From: CAXMRP01 sp964196155
GTDB lineage: Bacteria; Pseudomonadota; Alphaproteobacteria; Rhizobiales; Afifellaceae
NCBI GenBank assembly: GCA_964196155.1
Contig: CAXMRP010000032.1
Span: forward strand, 1 to 63,354
DNA: 63,354 bases
Reading direction: 5' to 3'
Made by a program: the position numbers and the translations under genes. Shown piece by piece: positions 54,940-63,354 of this stretch (within the stretch, counting starts at the first letter, position 1; every line of letters starts with the position of its first letter). The notes under the pieces were generated by a model that made no database searches, had not been told where the DNA came from, and was given only the letters and a program-made list of their open reading frames with translations.

Positions 54940-55659
54940 ATGGAAATCAATCACTCGCATGCACCGGAGGCAATCGCCGCGCGTTTGGCGATCGGGCCGC
55001 GCGCCAACTATCTGCGCGACTGGGTCTATGGCGGCATTGACGGCGCCATCACCACATTCGCCATCGTCGCCGGCGCGGTCGGGGCCGATCTTTCCGCCCG
55101 TGTGGTGATCATACTGGGGGCCGCCAACATTCTGGCCGACGGCTTTTCGATGGCGGCGGCCAATTATTCCGGCAGCCGGGCGGAAATCGACAACTACCAC
55201 CGGATTCGCGCCTCGGAAGAAGCTCATATTCGCGACGATCCCGATGGCGAGCGCGAGGAAGTCCGGCAAATATTCGCGGCCAAGGGCCTATCCGGGAGCA
55301 CTCTCGAGGCGATCGTGGCGGCGATCACGTCGCGCAAGGATCTGTGGCTGGCAACGATGATGAGCGAGGAATTCGGGCTGTCGGCGGCCGAGCGCTCGCC
55401 GGCAAAAGCGGCGTGGGTGACCTTCGCTGCCTTCCTGTTGTGCGGCTGCGTGCCGTTGTTGCCGTATTTCCTGCGCCTGCCATCGGCGGCGGGCATCGCA
55501 AGCGTCGGGACGCTGATCGTATTTTTTGCCATCGGCGCGTTGAAAAGCCGCTGGTCAACCCGCAGCTGGTTGCGTTCCGGCCTTGAAACCACGTTCATCG
55601 GCATGGGCGCGGCGAGCCTTGCCTGGTTCATCGGGCGATTGCTTGAAAGCCTGGTGTGA
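54940..55659 (+). CDS. VIT1/CCC1 family metal transporter
   Basis: A 239-residue inner-membrane protein. RDWVYGGIDGAITTFAIVAG near 26-45 and ILADGFSMAAANYSG near 64-78 are the first two helices with the Asp/Met metal pathway. The charged cytoplasmic stretch 80-145 (EREEVRQIF, MMSEEFGL) is the metal-binding domain, and three more helices follow. The family exports or compartmentalises Fe2+ or Mn2+. It is 36 bases before the carboxylate-amine ligase, so co-transcription is likely. Confidence 0.85.
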   Translation: MEINHSHAPEAIAARLAIGPRANYLRDWVYGGIDGAITTFAIVAGAVGADLSARVVIILGAANILADGFSMAAANYSGSRAEIDNYHRIRASEEAHIRDDPDGEREEVRQIFAAKGLSGSTLEAIVAAITSRKDLWLATMMSEEFGLSAAERSPAKAAWVTFAAFLLCGCVPLLPYFLRLPSAAGIASVGTLIVFFAIGALKSRWSTRSWLRSGLETTFIGMGAASLAWFIGRLLESLV

Positions 55660-55695
55660 CGGCATAGTGGTTTCGGGCCACAGGGGACGACACCG

Positions 55696-56835
55696 ATGAA
55701 CATTGCCGAGCCGAAACTGACGATCGGAATCGAAGAAGAATATCTTCTTGTCGACCGGGAAAGCCGGGATCTGTGTACCGATCCGCCGGCAGAATTTCTG
55801 TCATCCTGCGAGGATCTTCTCGGCGGTCAGGTGACACGGGAATTTTTACGCTGCCAGATCGAGATCGGCACGCCGGTGTGCCAATCGGTGCAGGAGGCCC
55901 GCGACCATCTCAGCCATTTGCGCGGCACGATCGCGCGCGAGGCGGAGAAATACGGGCTGGCGCCGATCGCCGCCTCCACCCATCCGTTCGCCAACTGGGC
56001 GCAGCAACTCAATACCGACCGGCAGCGCTATCATGAACTTGCCCAGGATTATCAGGTGTTGGTGCGGCGGCTGCTGATATGCGGGATGCATGTACATGTC
56101 GGCGTGGAAGACAATGATCTGCGGATCGACCTGTACAATCAACTGGCCTATTTCCTGCCGCATCTTCTGGCCCTGTCGACTTCCTCGCCGTTCTGGCAGG
56201 GCCGCAAGTCGGGGCTGAAATCGTATCGGCTTTCGGTATTCAACGAATTACCACGCACCGGACTGCCGGAGCATTTTTCAAGCTGGGCGGAGTATCAGCG
56301 CACCATCGACATCATTGTCAGTACCGGCGTCATCGAGGACAGCACGAAGATCTGGTGGGACCTTCGCCCTTCAGACCGGTTTCCGACCCTGGAAATGCGC
56401 ATCACCGATACGTGTACCCGGCTCGACGATGCGCTGATGATCGCCGCCATCTATCGCTGTCTGGCGCGGATGTTGTGGCGGCTGCGGCGGCAAAACCAGC
56501 GCTGGCGCAATTATCAACGGGCGCTGATTGCCGAAAATCGCTGGCTCGCCCAGCGCCACGGCACGTCAGGTGACATGATTGATTTTGGTATCGGTGCGGC
56601 GGTGCCGTTTTGCGATCTGATGGGCGAACTGATGGATCTGATTGGCGAAGACGCCGAGGCGCTGGGCTGTGTCGCCGATGTCGAGCGCGCCAAACTGGTC
56701 GCCTCGACCGGCACCAGTGCCGACCGGCAACTGGGCGTCTTCGATGCTGCGGTTGCGGCTGGCAAATCCGAAGAAGAAGCGCTTAAGCTGGTGGTCGACC
56801 ATCTGGTTGCGGAAACGGTCGAAGGCATTTCGTAA
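55696..56835 (+). CDS. carboxylate-amine ligase (YbdK/GCS2 family)
   Basis: A 379-residue ATP-dependent ligase related to glutamate-cysteine ligase. TIGIEEEYLLVDRES near 9-23 is the ATP/metal signature, GMHVHVGVEDNDLRI near 129 the substrate loop, and WWDLRPSDRFPTLEMRITD near 216 the second metal site. Members make gamma-glutamyl compounds, though YbdK activity is weak, so this may or may not be the cell's main GshA. A gamma-glutamylcyclotransferase-like gene converges on it. Confidence 0.82.
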   Translation: MNIAEPKLTIGIEEEYLLVDRESRDLCTDPPAEFLSSCEDLLGGQVTREFLRCQIEIGTPVCQSVQEARDHLSHLRGTIAREAEKYGLAPIAASTHPFANWAQQLNTDRQRYHELAQDYQVLVRRLLICGMHVHVGVEDNDLRIDLYNQLAYFLPHLLALSTSSPFWQGRKSGLKSYRLSVFNELPRTGLPEHFSSWAEYQRTIDIIVSTGVIEDSTKIWWDLRPSDRFPTLEMRITDTCTRLDDALMIAAIYRCLARMLWRLRRQNQRWRNYQRALIAENRWLAQRHGTSGDMIDFGIGAAVPFCDLMGELMDLIGEDAEALGCVADVERAKLVASTGTSADRQLGVFDAAVAAGKSEEEALKLVVDHLVAETVEGIS

Positions 56836-56877
56836 GGCGATGGCCGGACTTGTTGCGCAACGACGCGATTATCGCGT

Positions 56878-57480
56878 TTAGCGGTGAATGATTGTCACTT
56901 TCAATGCGGCAAGGTGGCTGTCGACATCGTCCTGCTCGACTTGTGAAAGAGCCACGGCACGCGGATAGCACGGGCTGGCGCGATCATTGAGGATCGGCAC
57001 ATGCCAGTCGGTTGTCGTTTCCAGGAAATGCGTAACGCCGGCCACACCAAACCGCGCACGATATCCGGCGATAACCGTGTCGATATAGGACAACATCACC
57101 GGATGGTCGGCATCGCCCGTGCGGGCGTGTTCGTCCTTTGCGGTAAATATGCCGACTGGTTCGGCGATCTGCGGCCAGCCGGCGGGCTCATCCTCCAGCC
57201 ATGTCAGTCCGGTATTGATGACCGGTGTAGCGCGGTACCAGCCCTCCCGCTTGTCGAGGCCGGATTTTTTGTGAAGCGGCTGCGCGATCACCACTCCGGT
57301 AATTGTGCAATCGGCATCCGGCACGACCGTCAGCGAGCAACGATTGCCCTTGGGCGATGACCCGGCGACGCGCCAAGCCCGACGCCATCCCTGAACTTGC
57401 GCAGTACGCACTGTTGTAGCGGCGGGCAAGGTGTCGGCGTTGACCAATGAACCGTAACCGAACGCGGCAAAATGGGTCAT
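56878..57480 (-). CDS. gamma-glutamylcyclotransferase family protein
   Basis: A 200-residue protein. FAAFGYGSLVN near 4-14 carries the YGSL substrate loop of the family; GWRRAWRV near 31 and the downstream strands fit the GGCT fold. A catalytic Glu is likely in the KREGWYRA segment near 76-83. It would release 5-oxoproline from a gamma-glutamyl substrate. It is last in the leftward rpiA-DUF2059-gor run, 16 bases after gor. Confidence 0.78.
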   Translation of the reverse strand: MTHFAAFGYGSLVNADTLPAATTVRTAQVQGWRRAWRVAGSSPKGNRCSLTVVPDADCTITGVVIAQPLHKKSGLDKREGWYRATPVINTGLTWLEDEPAGWPQIAEPVGIFTAKDEHARTGDADHPVMLSYIDTVIAGYRARFGVAGVTHFLETTTDWHVPILNDRASPCYPRAVALSQVEQDDVDSHLAALKVTIIHR

Positions 57481-57496
57481 GACGGGCGCGATACGT

Positions 57497-58888
57497 TCAG
57501 GCGGCGACAGTTTCGCCGTTGCGGATGCGCTCGGTCGGAGCGGCGAACGTCACCAGTTCTTCGGCGGCGGTGGGATGAACGGCCATGGTGGCATCGAAAT
57601 CGGCCTTGGTCGCCTTCATCTTGATGGGGATGCCCAAAATCTGCGCCATCTCGCCGGCGCCGTGGCCCATGACATGGACCCCCAGTACCCGATCCGAACC
57701 AGCATCGACGATAAGCTTCATCAGCATTTGACCGGTTCGCCCCGAAAGCGTGTTTTTCATCGGCTGGAAGATGGTCTTGTAGATATCGAGATCGGCAAAG
57801 CGCTCCCGTGCCGCCTCCTCGCTCAGCCCCACCGTACCAATTTCGGGCTGGGAGAAGATGGCAGTTGCCACCGCGTCATAATCAGGCTTGGTCGGATTGT
57901 CCCTGAAGACGGTTTCGACAAAACACATGGCCTCGTGGATGGCGACCGGGGTCAGTTGCATCCGGTCGGTCACATCGCCGATCGCCCAGACATGATCGAC
58001 GGCGGTTTTGGAATAGTCGTCGACCGGAATGGCACCGGAGTGCTGCAATTCCAGTCCTATCGTTTCCGTTCCCAAGCCTTCGGTGTTGGGCAGGCGGCCA
58101 ACAGCCAGCATGACCGCGTCGGTTTCCACAACATCACCGTTCGACATGTGGATCTTGAGCGCTCCATTGTGGCGCTCGACCCGTTCCAGCAATTCATGGC
58201 AGCGAATGGTGATGCCATTTTCTTCATATTCTTTGTGAATTAACGCCCGCAAGTCTTTGTCAAATCTGGATAATACTTCCACTCCTCGATAGACAATCGT
58301 GGTGTCGACTCCAAGGCCATTGTAAATGCCGGCAAATTCGACAGCGATGTAGCCACCGCCGGCGATAATGACCCGCTTTGGCAGTTCGGCCAGTTCGAAT
58401 GCTTCTTTTGAGGTGATGCACAGTTCATGACCGGGCAGTGCGGCATGGGGATTGGCCCGGCCGCCGGTGGCGATCAGGATGCGTTCGGCGGTGACTACCC
58501 GGTCCTGTGCGACAAGCCGTACCCGGTGCGGGCCGTCCAGAACCGCACGGGAATCGATCCGTTCGACGCCGGCCTGCTGCAACATCGTGTGATAGGCGAC
58601 TTCGAGCCGGTCGATCTCGATGTCCTTGTTCGCCTTCAGCGTCGCCCAGTCGAACGTCGGATTGCCAACGGTCCAGCCATAACCGGCGGCGTCTTCAAAC
58701 TCCTCGGCAAACTGCGAGGCGTAGACGAAGAGCTTTTTAGGAACGCAACCGCGGATGACACAAGTGCCGCCGAACCGGTCTTCCTCGGCGATAGCAACAC
58801 GAATGCCAGGTCGGGCGGCTACCCGGGCGGCACGTACGCCGCCGGAACCGCCCCCGATGACAAAAAGGTCATAGTCGTAGGTTGTCAT
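57497..58888 (-). CDS. gor: glutathione-disulfide reductase
   Basis: A 463-residue flavoprotein that reduces GSSG with NADPH. GGGSGGVRAAR near 12-22 is the FAD loop, GGTCVIRGCVPKK near 39-51 the redox disulfide (Cys42/Cys47), and GGGYIAVEFAGIYNGLG near 173 the NADPH loop. The C-terminal HPTAAEELVT supplies the active-site His and Glu. It ties the gamma-glutamyl genes on either side to glutathione metabolism. It follows the DUF2059 gene by 40 bases. Confidence 0.92.
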   Translation of the reverse strand: MTTYDYDLFVIGGGSGGVRAARVAARPGIRVAIAEEDRFGGTCVIRGCVPKKLFVYASQFAEEFEDAAGYGWTVGNPTFDWATLKANKDIEIDRLEVAYHTMLQQAGVERIDSRAVLDGPHRVRLVAQDRVVTAERILIATGGRANPHAALPGHELCITSKEAFELAELPKRVIIAGGGYIAVEFAGIYNGLGVDTTIVYRGVEVLSRFDKDLRALIHKEYEENGITIRCHELLERVERHNGALKIHMSNGDVVETDAVMLAVGRLPNTEGLGTETIGLELQHSGAIPVDDYSKTAVDHVWAIGDVTDRMQLTPVAIHEAMCFVETVFRDNPTKPDYDAVATAIFSQPEIGTVGLSEEAARERFADLDIYKTIFQPMKNTLSGRTGQMLMKLIVDAGSDRVLGVHVMGHGAGEMAQILGIPIKMKATKADFDATMAVHPTAAEELVTFAAPTERIRNGETVAA

Positions 58889-58928
58889 GATTGTCGCCCC
58901 TTTTGGCGGGATTATTGTGCCTGGGGCT

Positions 58929-59465
58929 CTATTGCTGGGGTTTTGAGGGGCCGGCTTCCAGACGTTTGCGTTCGGCGGCCGCCATCAGACGCAGTTCCTG
59001 CTGAACCTGACGCGCCAGTTCCTCGCTGATTTCATTGCTCCACTGACCGGCAATCTGAACTTGTGCTGGCGCAATTCGCGGCTGGACCGAGGCGAATTTT
59101 TTTCCTGTCGCGGTTTTGTAAAATGCCACGAGTTCGCGGAGTTCGTCCTTGGTGAAGGCCCGGGTCCACATCCGGACAACCTGCGCATCGAGATCGCGGC
59201 GGCGGTCGACCATGGCAAGGGCATTGCGGTCAACAATCTCGATGATCCCCAATTGTATCTGCGGGTTGGAGCGGATGAAGCTGGTTTTGGCGGCATCGGC
59301 GACGTTGGGCAATATCTCGTCAAACGCAGCACGAGTACCGTTGAGGGTCATGATTTCACTGGCCAGTTCCAGGGCTTCAAGATCCTGATCCTGGGCCGCG
59401 GCGATGTTCGGTGCGATGAACGCGGTTGCCGCGGCAATCAGCGCGGCGGTTACAAAACGAACCAT
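58929..59465 (-). CDS. DUF2059 exported protein
   Basis: A 178-residue protein with a signal peptide (1-24, AAAQDQ cleavage). The DUF2059 helical domain is clear from TRAFTKDELRELVAFYKTATGKKF near 100-123. Function is unknown; the family is often found near gor or rpiA in alphaproteobacteria. It sits between those two genes here. Confidence 0.85.
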   Translation of the reverse strand: MVRFVTAALIAAATAFIAPNIAAAQDQDLEALELASEIMTLNGTRAAFDEILPNVADAAKTSFIRSNPQIQLGIIEIVDRNALAMVDRRRDLDAQVVRMWTRAFTKDELRELVAFYKTATGKKFASVQPRIAPAQVQIAGQWSNEISEELARQVQQELRLMAAAERKRLEAGPSKPQQ

Positions 59466-59532
59466 AATGTCTCACTCCTGCGGCCTTTGGCCGGTTTTTG
59501 CGCTGTCTCGTTAGCGGATTTGGTGGTCGGCG

Positions 59533-60222
59533 TCACGCCTCGATCCTCAAGACGCCAGATGCCCCGGCGACCAGGGCCAGATCAGCCAGGCCAAGGAAAA
59601 GACCGTGGTCGACGATCCCGGCAATCTGCGAGAGACTTGCGGCCAAAGTAGCGGGATCGGGAATGTGCCGGTAGGAAATATCGAGGATATGGTTGCCCTC
59701 GTCGCTGACAAAGGGATGCCCGTCCACCGAACGTCTGACAATTTCACCGTTCAGGCCGAGATCGGCAGACAGGCTGGCGATCGCCTTTTCGACTGTTCGG
59801 CCAGCGAATGGCACGATCTCGACCGGCAACGGAAACCGGCCGAGCTGATCGACGATCTTGCTGTCGTCGGCAATGACGATCATGCGCTCGGAAGCCGATG
59901 CGACGATTTTCTCGCGCAGCAATGCGCCGCCGCCGCCCTTGATCAGCGCCAGGCCGGGACCGATTTCATCAGCGCCATCGATGGTCAGATCGAGATGAGG
60001 CGTGGCATCAAGATCGGTGAGCGCAATATTATACTGCAGGGCCAGATCGCGGGTGCTGGCAGACGTCGGAATCCCAACAATCGAAAGTCCGCCGGCAACC
60101 TTTTCGCCAAGCGCGGCAACAAAAAGGGCTGCCGTGGAACCGGTCCCCAAGCCCAGGCGCATGCCGTCTTCGACATAGTCCAGAGCGGCAAGCGCGACCT
60201 GATTTTTGTTTTTATCTGTCAT
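59533..60222 (-). CDS. rpiA: ribose-5-phosphate isomerase A
   Basis: A 229-residue enzyme of the pentose phosphate pathway. LGTGSTAALFV near 20-30 is the phosphate loop, LTIDGADEIGPGLALIKGGGGALLREKI near 78-105 carries the catalytic Asp/Glu and Lys, and the rest fits RpiA length. It opens the leftward operon rpiA-DUF2059-gor-GGCT and is divergent from gph across 277 bases. Confidence 0.93.
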   Translation of the reverse strand: MTDKNKNQVALAALDYVEDGMRLGLGTGSTAALFVAALGEKVAGGLSIVGIPTSASTRDLALQYNIALTDLDATPHLDLTIDGADEIGPGLALIKGGGGALLREKIVASASERMIVIADDSKIVDQLGRFPLPVEIVPFAGRTVEKAIASLSADLGLNGEIVRRSVDGHPFVSDEGNHILDISYRHIPDPATLAASLSQIAGIVDHGLFLGLADLALVAGASGVLRIEA

Positions 60223-60499
60223 GGCTGGCGGAAGTCATGCTGGCAGAGCCGGCACCTTACTGTTTGCCGACGTTCCCGGTTTGCCCGTTCACGTGGCCCG
60301 TTGATCTGGATCCCTGATCTGGCCATCAGATAGGTCCGGTGCCGCTTTACGAAATTATACCCTTGTCTGTCATCTGGCAAATGCGGGCACCGCGAATATA
60401 TCCGCCGCAAACGCAGACCGCGACACACATTTTCAGCGAATGGGCAGTCGCCGCGAAAAGACAGTTGCTGCATAGGGGCGAACCGGTTACCGAACCGGG

Positions 60500-61201
60500 A
60501 TGGCTTCCCCCCTTCTCGTTTTCGATCTGGATGGCACGCTTGTCGACAGCCGCCTGGATCTTGTGCCCGCACTTAACCTGACCATCGTTCCGGAAGGGCT
60601 GGCACCTGTCGGCCTTGCTGAAGTCGGCAAGATTATCGGCCACGGCGCGCGCCGAATGATCGAGCGGGCCTATAAATTGCAGCAAATATCGCTGGATGAA
60701 GCGGTGCTGGACCGTTTGTTTGCCGCATTCCTGGTCCACTATGAGGGCCGGATCGCGGAAGAAACCGTGGTCTTTCCCGGGGTGATTGCCCTGATGGACC
60801 GCTTGTCGGACCTCGGCTGGCGTTTTGCCATTTGCACCAACAAGCCGGAGCACCTGTCCAACCGGCTGCTTGACGAACTTGGCCTTGTGAGCCGGTTTGC
60901 CACAGTATGCGGTGGCGACACGTTTGCGGTCCGCAAACCGGATGCGGCGCATTTTGTCGGCACGGTCGAGCGCGCCGGCGGCTCCATGGCGCAGGCGGTT
61001 CTGGTCGGCGATTCGGTGACAGACCGGGACACCGCGCGCAATGCCGGCATTCCCTTTGCGGGTGTGACGTTTGGCTACAGCGATGTGCCGATGGTTGAAC
61101 TGGCGCCTGATATTCTGGTCGAGCGGTTCGACGATATCAGCGCTGACGATTTAGCCGGGCTCTTTTCGCAAGCCGATGATCGCGCCGCCGGCACAGCCTG
61201 A
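60500..61201 (+). CDS. gph: phosphoglycolate phosphatase (HAD superfamily)
   Basis: A 233-residue HAD hydrolase. VFDLDGTLVDSRLDLV near 8-23 has the nucleophile Asp and acid/base Asp; TNKPEHLSNRLL near 115 holds the second motif, RKPDAAHFV near 145 the Lys, and VGDSVTDRDTARNAG near 170 the metal Asp residues. Length and the AGIPFAGVTFGYSD segment fit Gph. It removes phosphate from 2-phosphoglycolate. It is followed after 210 bases by tRNA-Val. Confidence 0.88.
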   Translation: MASPLLVFDLDGTLVDSRLDLVPALNLTIVPEGLAPVGLAEVGKIIGHGARRMIERAYKLQQISLDEAVLDRLFAAFLVHYEGRIAEETVVFPGVIALMDRLSDLGWRFAICTNKPEHLSNRLLDELGLVSRFATVCGGDTFAVRKPDAAHFVGTVERAGGSMAQAVLVGDSVTDRDTARNAGIPFAGVTFGYSDVPMVELAPDILVERFDDISADDLAGLFSQADDRAAGTA

Positions 61202-61411
61202 TATTCGATTTGGCTTCTGGCTGGCCTGGCTTGTGGCCCGCTTGACTTGTGGCCGACCCCTCCCCTAAAGCATCGCGGTCTGTCGACCGATTCTACAATT
61301 CGGGACTGGTCACTGCCTTTGTTGAGGATCGACTTGTTTGTTGGGGATCGACGGGCAAATTTCGCGTGAGCCTGAATTTCAGGGGATCCGAATTCGCCGG
61401 CTAGGATCGGC

Positions 61412-61486
61412 GGGCGCGTAGCTCAGCGGGAGAGCACCACGTTCACACCGTGGGGGTCACAGGTTCAATCCCTGTCGCGCCCACCA
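61412..61486 (+). tRNA. tRNA-Val (anticodon CAC)
   Basis: A complete cloverleaf: acceptor GGGCGCG pairs with CGCGCCC, the D arm is GCTC...GAGC, and the anticodon stem CCACG/CGTGG frames loop TTCACAC with CAC at 61444-61446. The T arm is ACAGG/CCTGT with loop TTCAATC. Discriminator A and an encoded CCA end it. The sequence beyond is AT-richer and gene-poor. Confidence 0.97.
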
Positions 61487-62396
61487 TTTTATTCTAACCT
61501 TATCAACAGGTTAGCCCTTCCGCACTCTTCGTCAAATCGACTACGGGTTACACTGGGGATACAAACTGACCGGGTCCCATGCGGGAATTGACCGGCGATA
61601 GACCCCCACCCCGGTCCCACCCCCCAACTGTCCAGCGGGTCCCATCGACACTCTGACATAGTAAACCGGGCGTTCACGGAGCCAAAATTCAGATCGTGTG
61701 TCAAAAAAAATTTCGGCGTCGCTGATTTTCTCCAGCCTATATGTGGCCTCCCAACTCGACGCGCATGCCTCTCGCCGGTGCCGGATGGTGATCCATTCAG
61801 TGCCTGTGAGGGCACACCGCATGATTGAAGGCTCATTTCGGGGGTTGAATCCCTCGACCCATCTCAACCGGATATCCTGAGGTCCGGTTTTGCTCAACCA
61901 GCGGATATTCCTGACTTCAACGCCAAAGTCGCAGTTTGACCCTGAGCCGCCATTCGTAAATTTAGGTCAACGACCGCTCCGAGCCCTTTGCAGACTTGGC
62001 AATCGTGTCGCAGGTTGGATAGCCGCGAACGACTCGTTCGGTCACTGCTGACCCTGAGCGGACGTATCCGGGAAACTACGGCGTAAACCAGATCGGAGAG
62101 GTATAGGCGAGCTCCTGAAGAATTCTGGTCACTTCTTCATCCATCTTGATGCCAAATCTGACTTCATCATAGGCCGTCCAGCGAGGCATTGGGTTCGACA
62201 GGATGGCAGATGTTGGTACATTTTCCCCGTTCCGACCGGTGCGCGGCTATTACTGCTTCCGAGAAAAGCGGGTGTCCTTACGCCTGACCCAGAAATGGGA
62301 TTTATGACCAACAGCAGTCGTTCCCATAGAGCAATTTCGGCATCGAATTACGAAACGTAGCCAATTTATGATAAGTCCCTGATTACCAGCGGGGAA
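61487..62396. other. gene-poor AT-richer stretch with coding-like fragments
   Basis: I see no intact gene. On the minus strand, 61541-61967 is open with protein-like content (RNIRWLSKTGPQD, then WVEGFNPRNEP) but no ATG at its head, only a TTG at 61897. A shorter open stretch ending near 62073 reads MPRWTAYDEVRFGIKMDEE. These look like pieces of decayed genes. GACCCTGAGC is repeated at 61937 and 62049. Confidence 0.4.
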
Positions 62397-63083
62397 ATGG
62401 CTATGTTTGCTTCTCATTTCGTTCACAAGAGCCTCAACGCCGCAACCGTTATTGCGGCGCTTGTTTGGCCGACGGTCAGCCAATCGGGCGAATTTGAAAT
62501 TATTTCACCTGATGAAACTTCGCTGGAAATAATCGAAGGAGAAATTCGAGCGCATCTCAATCCCAATGGTTGCACAGTTGGCTTCGAGGCGGCTTGTTCA
62601 ATAGTGCGTCAGCGTAGTGAGTATATTTCGACCAACTCGTACGGGCACGGTGACAAGGTTTCTTATAGCTGGGAAATAATGGTACCCGAAGGATTCACGT
62701 TTAATGCAGTTGGTAGCTATCTTAACGCGACAAGATTTCTGAATGGAAAGGAAAAATCGACTTTTCATTTTCTTTTGGATGGGAAAATTGGTTACGACAT
62801 TGGCCGCAAGGTCTGCTTTGGTCCAGATGGTTTCGGGACGTGGCACTCGATAGAAGTACGTGTCGTGTGGGATTCGACCAAGAAGAAAGGGTTGAAAGAC
62901 AAAACGCCGGGAGAAATTCACGTACTATGCGATGGTACCGAGGTGTTATCGCGCACAGGGCACCCAAACATCGACAAGGACGATGAAATCCGGATAGCGC
63001 TGGGGCTAGTAGGCCCAGTGAAATTGGCTGATGGCGATAGCGTCGCCGTGTCGTTTCGGAATTTGAAAATAGAAACATGGTAA
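62397..63083 (+). CDS. secreted protein resembling heparin lyase I-type polysaccharide lyases
   Basis: A 228-residue protein with a signal peptide (about 1-30, PTVSQSG cleavage). The rest is beta-rich: SYSWEIMVPEGF near 87, STFHFLLDGKIGYDI near 120, and GTWHSIEVRVVWDSTKKKG near 147 followed by IHVLCDGTEVLSR, the strand order seen in jelly-roll polysaccharide lyases of the heparin lyase I group. No catalytic residues can be fixed by eye. It is richer in A+T than the genes before the tRNA, which suggests transfer. Confidence 0.45.
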   Translation: MAMFASHFVHKSLNAATVIAALVWPTVSQSGEFEIISPDETSLEIIEGEIRAHLNPNGCTVGFEAACSIVRQRSEYISTNSYGHGDKVSYSWEIMVPEGFTFNAVGSYLNATRFLNGKEKSTFHFLLDGKIGYDIGRKVCFGPDGFGTWHSIEVRVVWDSTKKKGLKDKTPGEIHVLCDGTEVLSRTGHPNIDKDDEIRIALGLVGPVKLADGDSVAVSFRNLKIETW

Positions 63084-63148
63084 TGCGTTGTGATTGCCCA
63101 AGCGGTGTCCGCTCAAACCGGCCGTTTGCAGCTAGAGCGGATTTCCAT

Positions 63149-63195
63149 CTGATTGAATCGATTGGGATTCCCAAATCGGTTCTAATGTGATTCAG
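63149..63195. repeat. long imperfect palindrome upstream of transposase
   Basis: CTGATTGAATCGATTGGGA and its partner ending in ATGTGATTCAG form an imperfect inverted repeat with a perfect core (TTGGGA, one base, TCCCAA at 63162-63174). It lies about 30 bases before the IS630-type gene and may be part of the element's terminal region or a dispersed palindromic repeat. Confidence 0.45.
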
Positions 63196-63226
63196 ACTTG
63201 GTGCTGGGATAATGAGGCCAGCACTG

Positions 63227-63354
63227 ATGACGGCACCACTTTCCAATGATCTTCGTCTTCGTGTTGTAATGGCCGTTGAGGGCGGCCTGTCGCGGCGTGC
63301 GGCGGCGGCCAGGTTTGATGTCTCCATTGCGTCGGCAGTGCGCTGGTATCAGCG
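63227..63354 (+). mobile_element. IS630-type transposase, N-terminal part (runs off window)
   Basis: The frame from the ATG at 63227 encodes LSNDLRLRVVMAVEGG and then LSRRAAAARFDVSIASAVRW, the Tc1/mariner-type helix-turn-helix that opens IS630-family (orfA) transposases. An in-frame ATG at 63212 is an alternative start. Only 42 codons are present, so intactness cannot be judged. Confidence 0.75.

Noticed and set aside
61541..61897. Minus-strand frame of 118 codons after tRNA-Val as an intact gene
   Set aside because: It has only a TTG start with no ribosome site, and protein-like sequence continues upstream to a stop, so it looks like a fragment.

Overview
The window looks like chromosomal DNA of an alphaproteobacterium, most likely of the Hyphomicrobiales (Rhizobiales). 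Support comes from a DUF2865 protein, CreA, a MaeB-type malic enzyme, CimA in a cysS-VOC-GFA-cimA run, and a gph / rpiA-DUF2059-gor block. TRAP transporters and moderately high G+C fit a free-living, possibly marine, member. Assignments come from reading motifs and gene order; no database search was run. No plasmid, phage or CRISPR locus is evident. A partial IS630-type transposase gene runs off the right edge.

Layout. 1-66 holds the first codons of a leftward NodU-like carbamoyltransferase, divergent from four overlapping glycosyltransferase genes (413-5321). These meet, with 1 bp between stops, a leftward oligopeptide-type ABC importer operon (12153 to 5323) that ends in a cytochrome P460-like gene. 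Next are a histidine phosphatase, a large MscS channel and an FkbM methyltransferase. A rightward operon follows: FAD amine oxidoreductase, TRAP dctPQM, universal stress protein (16595-21356). A leftward set holds a CX5R phosphatase, aldose 1-epimerase, an SRPBCC/pseudo-M50 membrane fusion, and an orphan periplasmic binding protein.

26328-26596 holds a small unknown gene followed by a clear intrinsic terminator. A PadR-MFP-RND efflux operon (26821-32025) converges on a leftward arsR-Atm1 pair. Then come a LysM protein, a LOG-family hydrolase, and leftward cysS-VOC-GFA-cimA with a partial repeat of the cimA start. After these are a ceramidase-like membrane protein, maeB, creA, a fumarylacetoacetase-like enzyme, DUF2865, and a leftward gltX/nadE/LigB block. 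A DAHP synthase-GFA pair follows.

54940-58888 has a redox flavour: VIT1-type transporter, YbdK-like carboxylate-amine ligase, gamma-glutamylcyclotransferase and glutathione reductase, joined to rpiA. Two GFA proteins and an Atm1-type exporter (a family that carries glutathione conjugates) lie elsewhere in the window. After gph comes tRNA-Val(CAC), and beyond it an AT-richer, gene-poor stretch with one secreted lyase-like protein and the IS630 gene, which resembles the edge of an acquired region.

The most unusual items are the apparently dead site-2-protease-like fusion (23580-24887), a strict 18-bp array of GTAN3TAC sites (47735-47788), a 16-bp tandem repeat (36904-36951), the coupled Cys-rich ArsR/Atm1 pair, the small gene with its own terminator, and the P460-tailed peptide importer.
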